This document shows, piece by piece, positions 1 to 8,075 of a stretch of 29,712 nt of DNA. The notes below the pieces were generated by a model that was not told the DNA's origin, did not search any database, and saw only the letters and a list, made by a program, of their open reading frames with translations. This DNA is from an uncultured Geobacteraceae bacterium (GTDB lineage: Bacteria > Desulfobacterota > Desulfuromonadia > Geobacterales > Pseudopelobacteraceae), in contig CAIRND010000646.1 of the NCBI GenBank assembly GCA_903879825.1, positions 1 through 29,712 of the forward strand, given 5' to 3'. How positions within the stretch are numbered: position 1 is the first letter of the stretch; every line of letters begins with the position of its first letter. The translations under genes and the position numbers were made by a program.

Positions 1-52
1 CAAGTTAGTTATGGGTAAGCTGTAAACTTCCCTGCAATATTCGGTTAAAAAT

Positions 53-89
53 AAAAAAAGCTGCGTGACACATTCACGCAGCTTTTTTT
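53..89 (-). terminator. Strong hairpin terminator closing the locus
   Basis: A perfect inverted repeat has arms at about 59-68 and 74-83 (AGCTGCGTGA / TCACGCAGCT) around a 5-base loop (CACAT). It is flanked by an A-run on the left and a T-run on the right, which extends the pairing to about 16 bp. Because it is A-rich on one side and T-rich on the other, it can act as an intrinsic terminator in both directions. It lies just past the 3' end of the whole minus-strand gene series, where a terminator for the polysaccharide operon would be expected. Confidence 0.85.
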
Positions 90-133
90 TACCCGTTCAT
101 AAAACAAGGTCATTCGATGACGTTTCTTATCGG

Positions 134-285
134 TTAATCGCTATTCATGATATATGCCAATGCACCGCGAACAGCTTCTTTCATCACCTCCTGCAGTACC
201 TTGCAGGTTTCCTTGATATGCTATTCCTCAAGCGAAGGATGCACAAGAAACATTACTGCTGTTTCACCAAGCTCCCTGGATACCG
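134..285 (-). pseudogene. Decayed duplicate of DegT aminotransferase 3' end
   Basis: The minus strand here encodes a second copy of the C-terminal end of the adjacent aminotransferase. It reads ELGETAVMFLVHPSLEE, then an in-frame TAG, then HIKETCKVLQEVMKEA, and finishes VRGALAYIMNSD with a TAA at 134-136. DNA identity to the intact gene is 95 of 102 bases (174-275 against 325-426). The in-frame stop, the missing 5' part and the overlap with the live gene's altered 3' end mark it as a relic. It is either a leftover paralogue reduced by recombination or the ancestral 3' end displaced by a tandem duplication. Confidence 0.8.
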
Positions 286-426
286 CTTTTTTTGCTGAGA
301 AACTTAGGATTTACAGGCAAAACTGCTTCTTTCATAACCTCCTGCAGTACCTTGCAGGTTTTCTTGATATGCTCTTCCTCAAGCGTAGGATGCACAAGAA
401 ACATCAAAGCTGTTTCACCAAGCTCC
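174..426. repeat. Direct repeat pair, 102 bp, offset 151 bp
   Basis: Positions 174-275 and 325-426 are direct repeats with 7 mismatches over 102 bases. Both fall in aminotransferase coding sequence on the minus strand: the right copy is inside the live gene and the left copy is inside the decayed fragment. The spacer (276-324) supplies most of the live gene's unusual last codons. Confidence 0.9.
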
Positions 427-1490
427 TTTGCTACCGGCAACCGTTCGGCAGGTCGCCATCCGGTATGGTCAAATGCCTTTTCGAGATAGATCTCAGGACA
501 CCCACCACTGTAGCAGGGAACGCCCCTGCCTGTGATGGCGTCCATGATTCTGTCACGGTTCAGGCCCTCTTTCAGCACAGCCGGCTCAACAAAAACATAA
601 CATTTATACGCCGCATGTTCCGCCCAATCCGGTATCTCGGGAACCCGTAGTCCGGGAATTGAGAGCGCAACATTCCAAATAGCGTCAGCATTCGCCTGGC
701 GCTTGGCGGTCCACTCCGCCATCCGCCGCAACTGTATCCGCCCGATCACCCCCTGCAACTCCGTCATCCGCCAGTTCGTACCAAACGAATCATGAAGCCA
801 GCGAAATCCCGGCTGGTGCTCACGCTCATAGATAGCCTCCCAGCTTTTGCCATGATCTTTAAACGACCACATACGCGACCACAAGGCCGAATCATTAGTT
901 GTCACCATACCGCCCTCACCGCCCGTCGTCATAATCTTGTCCTGGCAAAAACTCCAAGCCCCAATATGGCCGATAGTTCCCACCGACCTGCCCTTATACC
1001 TTGCACCATGAGCCTGCGCACAATCCTCAATCACCTTCAAACCATGCTGCTCCGCCAGCTCCATAATCGGATCCATATCGCACGGATAGCCAACCAGATG
1101 CACCACAATAACTCCTCTAGTCCTTGAAGTAATCTTTGCGGCAATAGTTTCCGCTGTCAACGTCATGGAATCAGCGTCCACATCAGCCATAACCGGAACG
1201 GCACCACGCATCACCACCGCACTGGCAGTAGCAAGAAAGGTATAGCTCGGAACTATCACCTCGTCACCGGCCCCGATCTCAAGAGCCTCAAGCGCCAACT
1301 CAAGTGCTACTGTGCCATTCGCCAATGCTATAGCATGGTTGCACCCCGCCCAGGCAGCGAACTCACGCTCAAATTCCCGGCACTCCTGCCCTGTCCAGTA
1401 ATTAACCTTGTTGGACAAAAGAACCCGTGAAACAGCATCTGCTTCTTCTTGAGTATATGACGGCCAGGGAGGGAACGGAGTATTAAGCAT
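264..1490 (-). CDS. DegT/DnrJ/EryC1/StrS-family sugar aminotransferase
   Basis: A PLP-dependent aminotransferase of the nucleotide-sugar type, 408 residues, usual for the family. It is expected to transfer an amino group from glutamate to a 4-keto (or 3-keto) sugar nucleotide. Visible fold-type-I features are the NGTVALELAL segment (about 58-67), VIEDCAQAHGA with the PLP-ring Asp at about 156, and SFCQDKIMTTGGEGGM with the Schiff-base Lys at about 185. The start ATG at 1490 follows the KAS III gene by 27 bp and has no clear Shine-Dalgarno. The C-terminus is odd: after the conserved KEAV the frame runs into LPVNPKFLSKKSGIQGAW, which is created by the neighbouring duplication. In context, with a WbpM-type dehydratase at the other end of the locus and NeuD- and PglC-like proteins nearby, it is a good candidate for the PglE-like C4 aminotransferase of a bacillosamine-type pathway. 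The exact substrate is inferred. Confidence 0.9.
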   Translation of the reverse strand: MLNTPFPPWPSYTQEEADAVSRVLLSNKVNYWTGQECREFEREFAAWAGCNHAIALANGTVALELALEALEIGAGDEVIVPSYTFLATASAVVMRGAVPVMADVDADSMTLTAETIAAKITSRTRGVIVVHLVGYPCDMDPIMELAEQHGLKVIEDCAQAHGARYKGRSVGTIGHIGAWSFCQDKIMTTGGEGGMVTTNDSALWSRMWSFKDHGKSWEAIYEREHQPGFRWLHDSFGTNWRMTELQGVIGRIQLRRMAEWTAKRQANADAIWNVALSIPGLRVPEIPDWAEHAAYKCYVFVEPAVLKEGLNRDRIMDAITGRGVPCYSGGCPEIYLEKAFDHTGWRPAERLPVAKELGETALMFLVHPTLEEEHIKKTCKVLQEVMKEAVLPVNPKFLSKKSGIQGAW

Positions 1491-1517
1491 TTACTTGTAA
1501 CATAATTATTTATAATA

Positions 1518-2534
1518 TTATACCCAATGAAGCAGTGTAGCTCCCCACGAATAGCCGACACCAAACCCGACAAGCATCACAAGATCACCTGATTTCAGCT
1601 TGCCTTCTCTTTGTGCATCCTTAAGCGCAATAGGAATGGTAGAGGATACGGTATTGCCATAATTCTTGAATGACATGTAAAATTTTTCTTCCGGTACGCT
1701 CAGCTTCTTGCGAAGATGCTCCAGCATGAACTTATTCGCCTGATGGAAAACGAAAAGATCAATATCGTCAAGTGACTTCCCGGAGAGTGAAAGCAATTCC
1801 TTAACTGATTTTGGTATAGTCCGCAGGGTAAAGGTGAAGATTTCAGACCCGTTCATATAGAGATTGTCCTGAGAGCGAAGATTACCTTGCTCATCTTCAT
1901 CAACTCGAGCTGACTCCTCGGTACGAGGAGTGCGAAAGCCGCTAGTAGGAACAATCAGGTTTTTGCCTCCACTTCCGTCAGTACCATAAACAAATGGCCC
2001 AATCTTCAGTTCAGCTTTACCTGAGCTCTGAATCAGTGTCGCTGCTGCTGCATCTCCGAATAAGGTGCGCACGCTCTTGTCACCAGTATGGATATGCTTG
2101 CTGTATGTTTCGGCGGTAATCAATAAGACGTTACGAGCCTGACCGGTTTCAATCAGGCCTTTGGCAAGACCAAGTCCATAGATATATCCGGAACAGCCCA
2201 GATTAAAATCCAATGCTCCGCAGCTTTTCGGTAATCCAAGCCTATCCTGCATTAGACAAGCCGTGGTTGGAAGGAAATAATCCGGGCTTTGTGTACAGAA
2301 CAAGAGGTAGTCAATATCTTCCCGATTACAGACTCCGCTGGCAAAGAGTTTTTCTGCCGCACGAACTCCCATGTCAGAAGCACATTCATCTTTTGCAGTA
2401 ATGCGCCGCACACTGATTCCTATCTTTTCCTCAATCTTTTCAACAGACCATTCCGGATATTCGGCTCCAAGCATTTCGTTGGTAAGCTGCCCTTCAGGAA
2501 GATCGTATTCAATGGCACTGATAACTGCCTGCAT
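1518..2534 (-). CDS. 3-oxoacyl-ACP synthase III (KAS III/FabH-like)
   Basis: A thiolase-fold condensing enzyme of 338 residues. The FabH catalytic triad is complete: Cys114 in FNLGCSGYIYG, His264 in FVFHQANKF and Asn294 in NYGNTVSSTIP. The C-terminal GFGVGYSWGA loop is typical of active family members. FabH-type enzymes condense an acyl-CoA (or acyl donor) with malonyl-ACP; some relatives only transfer acyl groups to sugars or other acceptors. The ATG at 2534 is preceded by a GGAG-containing RBS. It sits between a NeuD-like acyltransferase and a sugar aminotransferase, with two stand-alone ACPs upstream. It is therefore more likely a dedicated enzyme making or moving the acyl group of a sugar than the housekeeping fatty-acid FabH. 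That role is inferred. Confidence 0.88.
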   Translation of the reverse strand: MQAVISAIEYDLPEGQLTNEMLGAEYPEWSVEKIEEKIGISVRRITAKDECASDMGVRAAEKLFASGVCNREDIDYLLFCTQSPDYFLPTTACLMQDRLGLPKSCGALDFNLGCSGYIYGLGLAKGLIETGQARNVLLITAETYSKHIHTGDKSVRTLFGDAAAATLIQSSGKAELKIGPFVYGTDGSGGKNLIVPTSGFRTPRTEESARVDEDEQGNLRSQDNLYMNGSEIFTFTLRTIPKSVKELLSLSGKSLDDIDLFVFHQANKFMLEHLRKKLSVPEEKFYMSFKNYGNTVSSTIPIALKDAQREGKLKSGDLVMLVGFGVGYSWGATLLHWV

Positions 2535-2567
2535 TTTATACTCCGCTCGTTTTATATGGTTATTGCT

Positions 2568-3206
2568 CTAAAAACCAGCAATCTGCTTAGCAGGTACACC
2601 CATAACCGTTGCACCAGCCTTAACATTTTTCAGCACAACGCTTCCCGCCCCGACTATTGCATAATCGCCTATTTTTGCTCCAGGCAAAATGACCGCATGA
2701 GTTCCAAGAAAAACACCTTCCCCAAGTGAAGCATAGCCATTGACATCTGCATGAGGACTAAGCGTACAACCATCCGCAACAATCACATCATGTCCTATCG
2801 TAGACTGCAAATTTATCATCACAAACTCACCAATTTTCACATCTGTAGTAACAACCGCTCCAGGACAAAAAACACATCCTTCACCAATAAAACAGCGACT
2901 CCCGACAACTGCCGTGGGGTGAATCAGCGTAATAAATTGCGCTCCACGCTCGTTAAGGGATCGGCAAACTCGTAACTTCGTTAAGGGATGACCAATGGCG
3001 CAAACAAAGCGATCATTATCCTCCGGAACGTAATTCAATGGGTCATCCAGTATAGGAAAACCACAATCGTACGCATCCAAAACAGCGGGGTTGGCATCAA
3101 GAAACCCGCCTACCTCCCAGTTTCTATTTTCAGGAAGAACATCCAACGCCCAATTGAGAACCTCCCTGCCAAACCCTCCGGCACCAATAATCAGCAGTCG
3201 TTTCAT
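2568..3206 (-). CDS. NeuD/PglD-family sugar O/N-acyltransferase
   Basis: 212 residues from the chosen ATG. An N-terminal Rossmann-like domain starts with KRLLIIGAGGFGREV. From about residue 95 there is a left-handed beta-helix built of hexapeptide repeats. The His in STIGHDV (about 139) matches the catalytic general base of PglD-type N-acetyltransferases. The family acylates the C4 amine of UDP-4-amino sugars (PglD) or O-acetylates sialic acids (NeuD). An upstream in-frame GTG (3233) would add nine residues and overlap the preceding SDR by 20 bp; the internal ATG gives the canonical family N-terminus and is preferred, although neither has a strong RBS. Next to KAS III and ACP genes, its donor could be an acyl-ACP rather than acetyl-CoA; this is inference. 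Confidence 0.87.
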   Translation of the reverse strand: MKRLLIIGAGGFGREVLNWALDVLPENRNWEVGGFLDANPAVLDAYDCGFPILDDPLNYVPEDNDRFVCAIGHPLTKLRVCRSLNERGAQFITLIHPTAVVGSRCFIGEGCVFCPGAVVTTDVKIGEFVMINLQSTIGHDVIVADGCTLSPHADVNGYASLGEGVFLGTHAVILPGAKIGDYAIVGAGSVVLKNVKAGATVMGVPAKQIAGF

Positions 3207-3213
3207 TTGCACA

Positions 3214-3972
3214 TCAATGGGCGGTATAACCACCGTCTAAAACAAGCGTTGTCCCGGTAATCCATCGTCCGGTATCGGCAAGTAAAAATGCGATGGCGTT
3301 GGCGACATCTCGAGGACGACCAAGACCAAGCGGATGCATAGCTTCAATTTGCAGAACCTGTTCAGGAGTCAATAACTCAAGCATCTTTCCAGACATTTCT
3401 GTGGTTACCATCGCCGGCGCAACACAATTGACCCTTATATTTTCGCGAGACAATTCAAGTGCCAGCGACTTTGTTAACGTCACAAGTGCCCCTTTGCTTG
3501 CCGAATAAGCCGATTGACCTGACTGACCGACAAGCCCCATTACCGAAGAAAGATAGACGATACTGCCACTATCAGCGGAAACTCCCTTTTGACGGAACGC
3601 CTTGGCTAAAAAGATTGCCGCAGTTACATTTACCCTCATGAGTTCTTCAATATTCTCGCTCGACATGATGCGTAACGGCCTTGTAAACTGCAAACCGGCA
3701 CTGTGAACCAAACCATGCAATGGCCCGCTTGCAGAAGTAACCTCTTTCATCCAGCGGGGGATCTCATCGATATTTGAAAGATCAAAAGTATAAACATGAT
3801 GTGCGGTGCCCTCGAGCGAGGCAAGGGTTTTATTCAACTGCTCGGCATTTCTTCCAATTAGAATCAGGCGAGCTCCAAGCTGGCTCAGTAAAATTGCTGT
3901 TTCCCGACCAATACCTGATGACGCACCAGTTACCATTATGGTTCGATCGATCAACTCCATCGGGTTTATCAT
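3214..3972 (-). CDS. SDR-family reductase, FabG-like
   Basis: A classical short-chain dehydrogenase/reductase of 252 residues. The dinucleotide-binding TGASSGIG motif is at about 15-22, the catalytic Ser at about 142-143 (VYLSSV), and YSASK provides Tyr156 and Lys160. The C-terminal GTTLVLDGGYTAH is typical of FabG-like proteins. The family reduces 3-oxoacyl-ACP, or oxidises/reduces sugars and other alcohols. The ATG at 3972 has an AGGA RBS in good position. It lies 18 bp after an ACP gene and just before the NeuD-like gene, so 3-ketoacyl-ACP reduction is the most economical reading, but sugar reduction cannot be excluded. Confidence 0.87.
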   Translation of the reverse strand: MINPMELIDRTIMVTGASSGIGRETAILLSQLGARLILIGRNAEQLNKTLASLEGTAHHVYTFDLSNIDEIPRWMKEVTSASGPLHGLVHSAGLQFTRPLRIMSSENIEELMRVNVTAAIFLAKAFRQKGVSADSGSIVYLSSVMGLVGQSGQSAYSASKGALVTLTKSLALELSRENIRVNCVAPAMVTTEMSGKMLELLTPEQVLQIEAMHPLGLGRPRDVANAIAFLLADTGRWITGTTLVLDGGYTAH

Positions 3973-3990
3973 TTCAATATCCTGTCAAGA

Positions 3991-4227
3991 TTACGTATTG
4001 GAGATTTTATCCCCAAGCAAAGCGATCAAATCCTCAACATTCTTTGCTGAAGCAAGTTTTGATGCAGCAAGAGTGACTCCATAGTTTTCATCCACCATTG
4101 CAATAAAAGACATGACGGCAAGAGAATCCCAGCTACCCAGGTCAGCTAACGTTTCATCGCCCTTAATAGATTCTGCATCAGCCTCAAGAACCTCTTCCAA
4201 TTCCCTCAAAAATTCCTGTTGTGTCAT
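3991..4227 (-). CDS. Acyl carrier protein (second of two)
   Basis: 78 residues, the usual ACP size, acidic and helical. The phosphopantetheine attachment serine is Ser35 in GSWDSLAVMS. The start ATG at 4227 has a strong AGGAG Shine-Dalgarno five bases away. It differs clearly from the other ACP in this locus (7825-8067), and its DSL context lacks the usual Gly before the Asp-Ser. Its position directly ahead of an SDR, NeuD-like acyltransferase and KAS III suggests it carries the acyl chain those enzymes act on. No phosphopantetheinyl transferase is visible, so the host enzyme would have to activate it. Confidence 0.88.
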   Translation of the reverse strand: MTQQEFLRELEEVLEADAESIKGDETLADLGSWDSLAVMSFIAMVDENYGVTLAASKLASAKNVEDLIALLGDKISNT

Positions 4228-4266
4228 TTTTTACTCCTGATATTAGTTATTACTAAAAAACAAGTT

Positions 4267-4947
4267 TCAATCGATTAACCTTATTAATGCATAAGCTTCT
4301 GCAGCTTTTGCACCAACAGTTGCCCCTCTGAATCGGGCTAAAGATTCTATTGCCTGCGCTGAACGCGGATGAGGAAACTCTTTAAGTTGCGAATCAAATG
4401 CCGACATTGCGGCAATCTTTTTTTGCAAATTTTCCTCCGATACGGTTATAAAATAATTAGGCACAAACACCGAGTCTGGAAACGGATGTCCCCATTCTGT
4501 TTCTGAAAGTGTCTCGTATGCAAGAATAGTCTTGACGGTGTTGCCGTTCTGAGGTCTTACAGCAACTAACGCAGCATTAAAAACCGCCCCATGATCCAGA
4601 TGCAAATCACCCCGATGCGGAACAAAAATGGTTTCTGGCTTTAAATCAGAAATTATTTCCGATAGAGTTGCTGAAATTTTGTATTGAGGATATTGGTCAA
4701 GGCAAGGTGCCGGGAGATCACAAAAGAACGTCTGCGTCACGCCAAGAATCTTGTGAGCTTGAAGAGCCTCTTTTCTTACCTGATCAATACCCGACTGAGA
4801 ATAAAGTTCAGGCGCTCCTATTGAAGCGTTTGTCATAATAACAACATAAACAAGATTGCCTTGTTCAGACAGCTTTGCAATAGCACCACCACAACCAAGA
4901 GTTTCATCATCAGCATGTGGCGCAATAACTAAGAATATTCTTTTCAT
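4267..4947 (-). CDS. PIG-L (LmbE-like) family deacetylase
   Basis: A zinc-dependent N-deacetylase fold of 226 residues. The N-terminal PHADDETLGCGG motif (His11, Asp13, Asp14, Glu15) and the downstream HLDHGAV motif (His116, Asp118, His119) supply the zinc ligands and catalytic acid/base. Family members (PIG-L, MshB, BshB, LmbE-like) remove acetyl from N-acetyl-hexosamines. In this operon it could free an amine on the sugar so that a different acyl group can be attached, or deacetylate a lipid-linked glycan. It is separated by 21 bp from the GNAT gene and 39 bp from the second ACP gene. The substrate is not determinable here. Confidence 0.88.
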   Translation of the reverse strand: MKRIFLVIAPHADDETLGCGGAIAKLSEQGNLVYVVIMTNASIGAPELYSQSGIDQVRKEALQAHKILGVTQTFFCDLPAPCLDQYPQYKISATLSEIISDLKPETIFVPHRGDLHLDHGAVFNAALVAVRPQNGNTVKTILAYETLSETEWGHPFPDSVFVPNYFITVSEENLQKKIAAMSAFDSQLKEFPHPRSAQAIESLARFRGATVGAKAAEAYALIRLID

Positions 4948-4968
4948 ATACTTATTATGTAAAATAAC

Positions 4969-5778
4969 TTAATGATTAATACATTGTAAATATTGAAAAG
5001 TATCAGAGTCACCCATTTCAACAAACCAATTTTCAGCTTCGTAAATGCCATAATCAATCAACTCCTGATCATAAGCCTTCACAGAAAATGGCTGGCAAAA
5101 CTGATCCTTTTGTTGTTTGTTGAAACAAAAATATTTAGACCAGCCCTCACAACCTGACAATATGGTTTGTGAAGGATAAATGCCACTTGGAGGAATCTTC
5201 AATAACTGCTTTCTTACTATACAATCTGCAGCAACATACCTGCTAATATAAAAATCTTGTCGAGCACCAAAACGCCAATCGAACCATGCATCAGAATAAG
5301 AAAAGTAAAATGGAGCACTTTGTCGTGAAAGATCCTCTTCAGTCATGAACGACTTAAATCCGAGCCAGAAAGGAACTTTCCACTTAAAAAAGGTTTTTTT
5401 AATTAAAGAAAAATGCGGATTAGCAAATCCACATATTGCTTTGGCTCCTGCTGCTACAGAGTGGCGGTCGACTTCCTCCATAAGCATAGAAAGCACCGTT
5501 AAACCGCGATAAGGTTTTGCTATATAGGCATGTAGTCCAAGCATGGCTGGCCACTTCCCAAGCTTAACAGGAAGAAGACCATAGTGCCCAATAATTTTTC
5601 CATCAATTTCAGCAATCAATGAAAGTGGCCGACCTTCAGGATAATCACGATAAAAATAATCCCATTGTGTTTCTAACTTCCAATAGAGACTCCTACCATT
5701 ATCTGATAGAAGATCAACAACCGCGCGAGCATCGCTTTGAAAAGCAGGCCTAACAAGTAGATTATTAATACTCATCAT
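4969..5778 (-). CDS. GNAT-family acyltransferase
   Basis: 269 residues from the ATG at 5778. The N-terminal half has the GNAT fold: a first strand (LLVRPAFQSDARAVVDLL), a central strand pair (LSLIAEIDGKIIGHYGLLPVKL), then a Y-R-G-L acetyl-CoA-loop-like stretch (AKPYRGLTVLSMLMEEV). The C-terminal 120 residues are not recognised and probably bind the acceptor. The ATG shares one base with the stop codon of the preceding SDR (TGATG), and an in-frame TTG one codon earlier would give a 4-bp overlap. Lying among ACP, ligase and deacetylase genes, it probably transfers an acyl group to an amino sugar, with CoA or ACP as donor. That function is inferred. Confidence 0.75.
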   Translation of the reverse strand: MMSINNLLVRPAFQSDARAVVDLLSDNGRSLYWKLETQWDYFYRDYPEGRPLSLIAEIDGKIIGHYGLLPVKLGKWPAMLGLHAYIAKPYRGLTVLSMLMEEVDRHSVAAGAKAICGFANPHFSLIKKTFFKWKVPFWLGFKSFMTEEDLSRQSAPFYFSYSDAWFDWRFGARQDFYISRYVAADCIVRKQLLKIPPSGIYPSQTILSGCEGWSKYFCFNKQQKDQFCQPFSVKAYDQELIDYGIYEAENWFVEMGDSDTFQYLQCINH

Positions 5779-6500
5779 CAAGCTGTACTCCCGGCATCAA
5801 CCGTTATGGTAGTACCTGTAATGCTTGCCGCCTTTTCGCTTAGAAGGTAACTGACGGCATAAGCAGCATCTTCTACTTTAGCAAGATGACCCAATGGACT
5901 TCGACGTCTGATTGATTCCAGTTTTTCACCTTGCAACGCTGTTGTCATGTCAGTCTCCATATAGCCTGGAGCAAGAGTATTTACTGTGATATTTGCCTTT
6001 CCGACTTCCCGCGCCAATGAGCGCGTAAATCCAGCAAGAGCAGCTTTTGTGGCACCATAGACCGAAAGACCATTAAAACCGGTTGTCGCAATAATCGATG
6101 AAATATTAATAATGCGGCCGCAACGGTTTATCAGCATGGGACGCAGTAAATACTTTGTGAGCAGAATAGGCGATTCGATATTAATCTTTATTAACTCAGT
6201 AATATCGTGTTCATGAAGGGTTGCAAGAACACCGTCACACCCAAGCGCTGCATTATTCACTAAACCCCAAGGCCTCCCCCATCGTTTGGTAATACCGACA
6301 GAAAAGGAGTGAATACCAGCCGTATCAGATAAGTCGTAGCTTTCAAAGACAACTTGATCAGGATACAGGTTAATGAGTTCATGAAGTTTTTCAGTCATGT
6401 TTCGACCTACCGTAACCACTTTATATCCGTCATTGACGCATTGCCGAGCAATAGCAAGACCTAGGCCCCGAGTGGAACCAGTAACAACAATAATTTTCAT
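5778..6500 (-). CDS. SDR-family reductase, FabG-like (second of two)
   Basis: 240 residues. The N-terminal TGSTRGLG coenzyme motif (about 7-14), NNAA (about 82-85), Ser134/135 in INISS, and Tyr148/Lys152 in YGATK make a complete classical SDR. NTLAPGYMETDM is typical of FabG-like 3-oxoacyl-ACP reductases. The ATG overlaps the stop of the ligase gene by 4 bp (ATGA), so translation is probably coupled. Together with the ANL ligase and ACP just upstream it forms a tight ACP-ligase-reductase cassette. The other SDR of the locus (3214-3972) is clearly different in sequence, so the two may act on different acyl intermediates or one may act on a sugar. Confidence 0.87.
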   Translation of the reverse strand: MKIIVVTGSTRGLGLAIARQCVNDGYKVVTVGRNMTEKLHELINLYPDQVVFESYDLSDTAGIHSFSVGITKRWGRPWGLVNNAALGCDGVLATLHEHDITELIKINIESPILLTKYLLRPMLINRCGRIINISSIIATTGFNGLSVYGATKAALAGFTRSLAREVGKANITVNTLAPGYMETDMTTALQGEKLESIRRRSPLGHLAKVEDAAYAVSYLLSEKAASITGTTITVDAGSTA

Positions 6501-7828
6501 ATAGAAAGCCTTTCCTTTTTACCTGCTGCTGACTCTTTAAATTCCTTTACAAAAAATAGAAAGGCAGGTATCTGCCATTTTTCCAATACTTGTCGGCAAT
6601 GGAATTGAATCTTTTTCGTCAAGAGTTCTGTCTTTATTCCTTTGGCTGGCAGAATTTCAGCTGCAACAATTTGACCCATCATGCTGCTTTTTTTACCATA
6701 TACACGCACATCAAAAACACCATCAACTTCCCTAATAATATTTTCTACTTCTTCAGGATTAACCTTATTACCGCCAACATTAATTGCTCCAGATGCACGC
6801 CCAAGAAAAAAAACCCTATTACCCTGAACTTTAACTAGATCTTGGGTATCAAGGTAGCCATCAGCATCTATGCGACAAGAAATCTCATGCCCATCTGGCA
6901 GCAACAAAGGCTTAACAAGCAGATGCCCATCTTCACGAATACGCATAGGCATTGGCGCGTTTACACCATCAAGCAAACTTATCGGAAAACCAGCAAAACC
7001 ATCATTTATAGCAAACACAGAGCCCGCTTCAGTAGACGCATATATATGAACAATGCGGGCATCAGGAAAACAATGTTTCAAGGCATCAAGAATGGGTTGG
7101 TCAGCGATTTCACCTCCTAGCGTAATCTGTCGGAGCGAAAGCTCCGCAACTCTTCCATCCATCAATAATTTGCGCCAAAGCGACGGTGTGGCAGACAATG
7201 CATTAACCCTGTTTTTTAGTAATGCAACAACCTGAGCTTCAAAATCCATTGAATCGGGAACACTTAACACCGAAGATGAAAGCAACGCTTGAAGAAACAC
7301 TTGAATACCTGCAAAACGACATGGATCATAGAGCAAGCCCCAGATAAATTCAGCACCACGCAATGGATCTCTCTTAATCGTACGACAAAGCGTTGCCAGC
7401 GAATGCTCTATAAGCTTTGGTTTGCCAGTCGTCCCTGAAGTAGCAAGTAACCAAGTGGTATTAGTTTTTTCTATACAATCAGAATAAATCTTCGATAGAA
7501 TCGGAATTGGTTCATTCTCCAAAGTATTAAGCCGATGCGTACAACAAGCAGATTTGATAAGTTCATTGCTTGTGATTTCATCCATAGATGCTGGAAGCAG
7601 TAGTATAGCGTTCACTTTACCATCAAAAGCAATTATTGCTTTGATTAATTCCGTAGGAGACAATCCACATAATGCAATACGAGAGCCTCGACCAAGTCGG
7701 TAATTTTGAGCAAAAATACCCGCACATTTACGTAACGTCGTCAAAGAAACAGCGCCTGAAGAAGTTAGGAGGCAATTTTCAGTGGCAGGCAATTGACTGA
7801 TTGCCGAGCAAAGCGATTCAACGTTCAT
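6497..7828 (-). CDS. AMP-forming acyl-CoA/ACP ligase (ANL superfamily)
   Basis: 443 residues, short for the superfamily (usually about 500 or more). The adenylate-forming P-loop ATSGTTGKPK is at about 129-138. The acidic adenine-binding stretch appears as YASTEAGS, the hinge follows GYLDTQDLV, and the C-terminal subdomain has GGNKVNPEEVE and ends AAGKKERLSI with the likely catalytic Lys at about 437. Such enzymes activate a carboxylic acid with ATP and load it onto CoA or a carrier protein. The ATG overlaps the stop of the ACP gene by 4 bp, strongly suggesting that this ligase charges that ACP. The acid is unknown. The large N-terminal domain is compact, similar to ligases of small or hydroxy acids. 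Confidence 0.85.
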   Translation of the reverse strand: MNVESLCSAISQLPATENCLLTSSGAVSLTTLRKCAGIFAQNYRLGRGSRIALCGLSPTELIKAIIAFDGKVNAILLLPASMDEITSNELIKSACCTHRLNTLENEPIPILSKIYSDCIEKTNTTWLLATSGTTGKPKLIEHSLATLCRTIKRDPLRGAEFIWGLLYDPCRFAGIQVFLQALLSSSVLSVPDSMDFEAQVVALLKNRVNALSATPSLWRKLLMDGRVAELSLRQITLGGEIADQPILDALKHCFPDARIVHIYASTEAGSVFAINDGFAGFPISLLDGVNAPMPMRIREDGHLLVKPLLLPDGHEISCRIDADGYLDTQDLVKVQGNRVFFLGRASGAINVGGNKVNPEEVENIIREVDGVFDVRVYGKKSSMMGQIVAAEILPAKGIKTELLTKKIQFHCRQVLEKWQIPAFLFFVKEFKESAAGKKERLSI

Positions 7829-8067
7829 GGAGCTAATCGTTCATAAACTGCAACAAATTCCCCTAATGTGCGTGGATAAATAGGTTCATCCATCAAGCTG
7901 AATGGATCATAACCAAGCTCTTCCTCAAGTCGAGCCACAAGAATCGCAAAACCCAAAGAGTCAAGACCACTTGCAAGTAAAACAGTATTTTCATCAAGAT
8001 TAGCAAAAAGAGGCAAGGCTGAATCTGCAGCTACTTCCTGCAAGACTTGGATAATTTTATCTTTCAT
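7825..8067 (-). CDS. Acyl carrier protein (first of two)
   Basis: 80 residues with the phosphopantetheine serine at Ser37 in LASGLDSLGFAIL, followed by the acidic helix LVARLEEELGYDPF. The stop overlaps the start of the AMP-forming ligase by 4 bp (ATGA), and the gene starts only 8 bp after a putative 55-codon ORF. No good Shine-Dalgarno is visible before the ATG at 8067, so it may depend on translation from upstream. Its probable partner is the adjacent ligase. Confidence 0.88.
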   Translation of the reverse strand: MKDKIIQVLQEVAADSALPLFANLDENTVLLASGLDSLGFAILVARLEEELGYDPFSLMDEPIYPRTLGEFVAVYERLAP

Positions 8068-8075
8068 TAGCAGTA

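Noticed and set aside
174..426. CRISPR-like or regulatory tandem repeat
   Set aside because: There are only two copies of about 100 bp and both are coding sequence of the same aminotransferase, so this is a gene-fragment duplication.
147..650. A 167-codon plus-strand frame across the left edge
   Set aside because: It is antisense to the aminotransferase and its relic; the repeated segment simply gives a repeated antisense translation.
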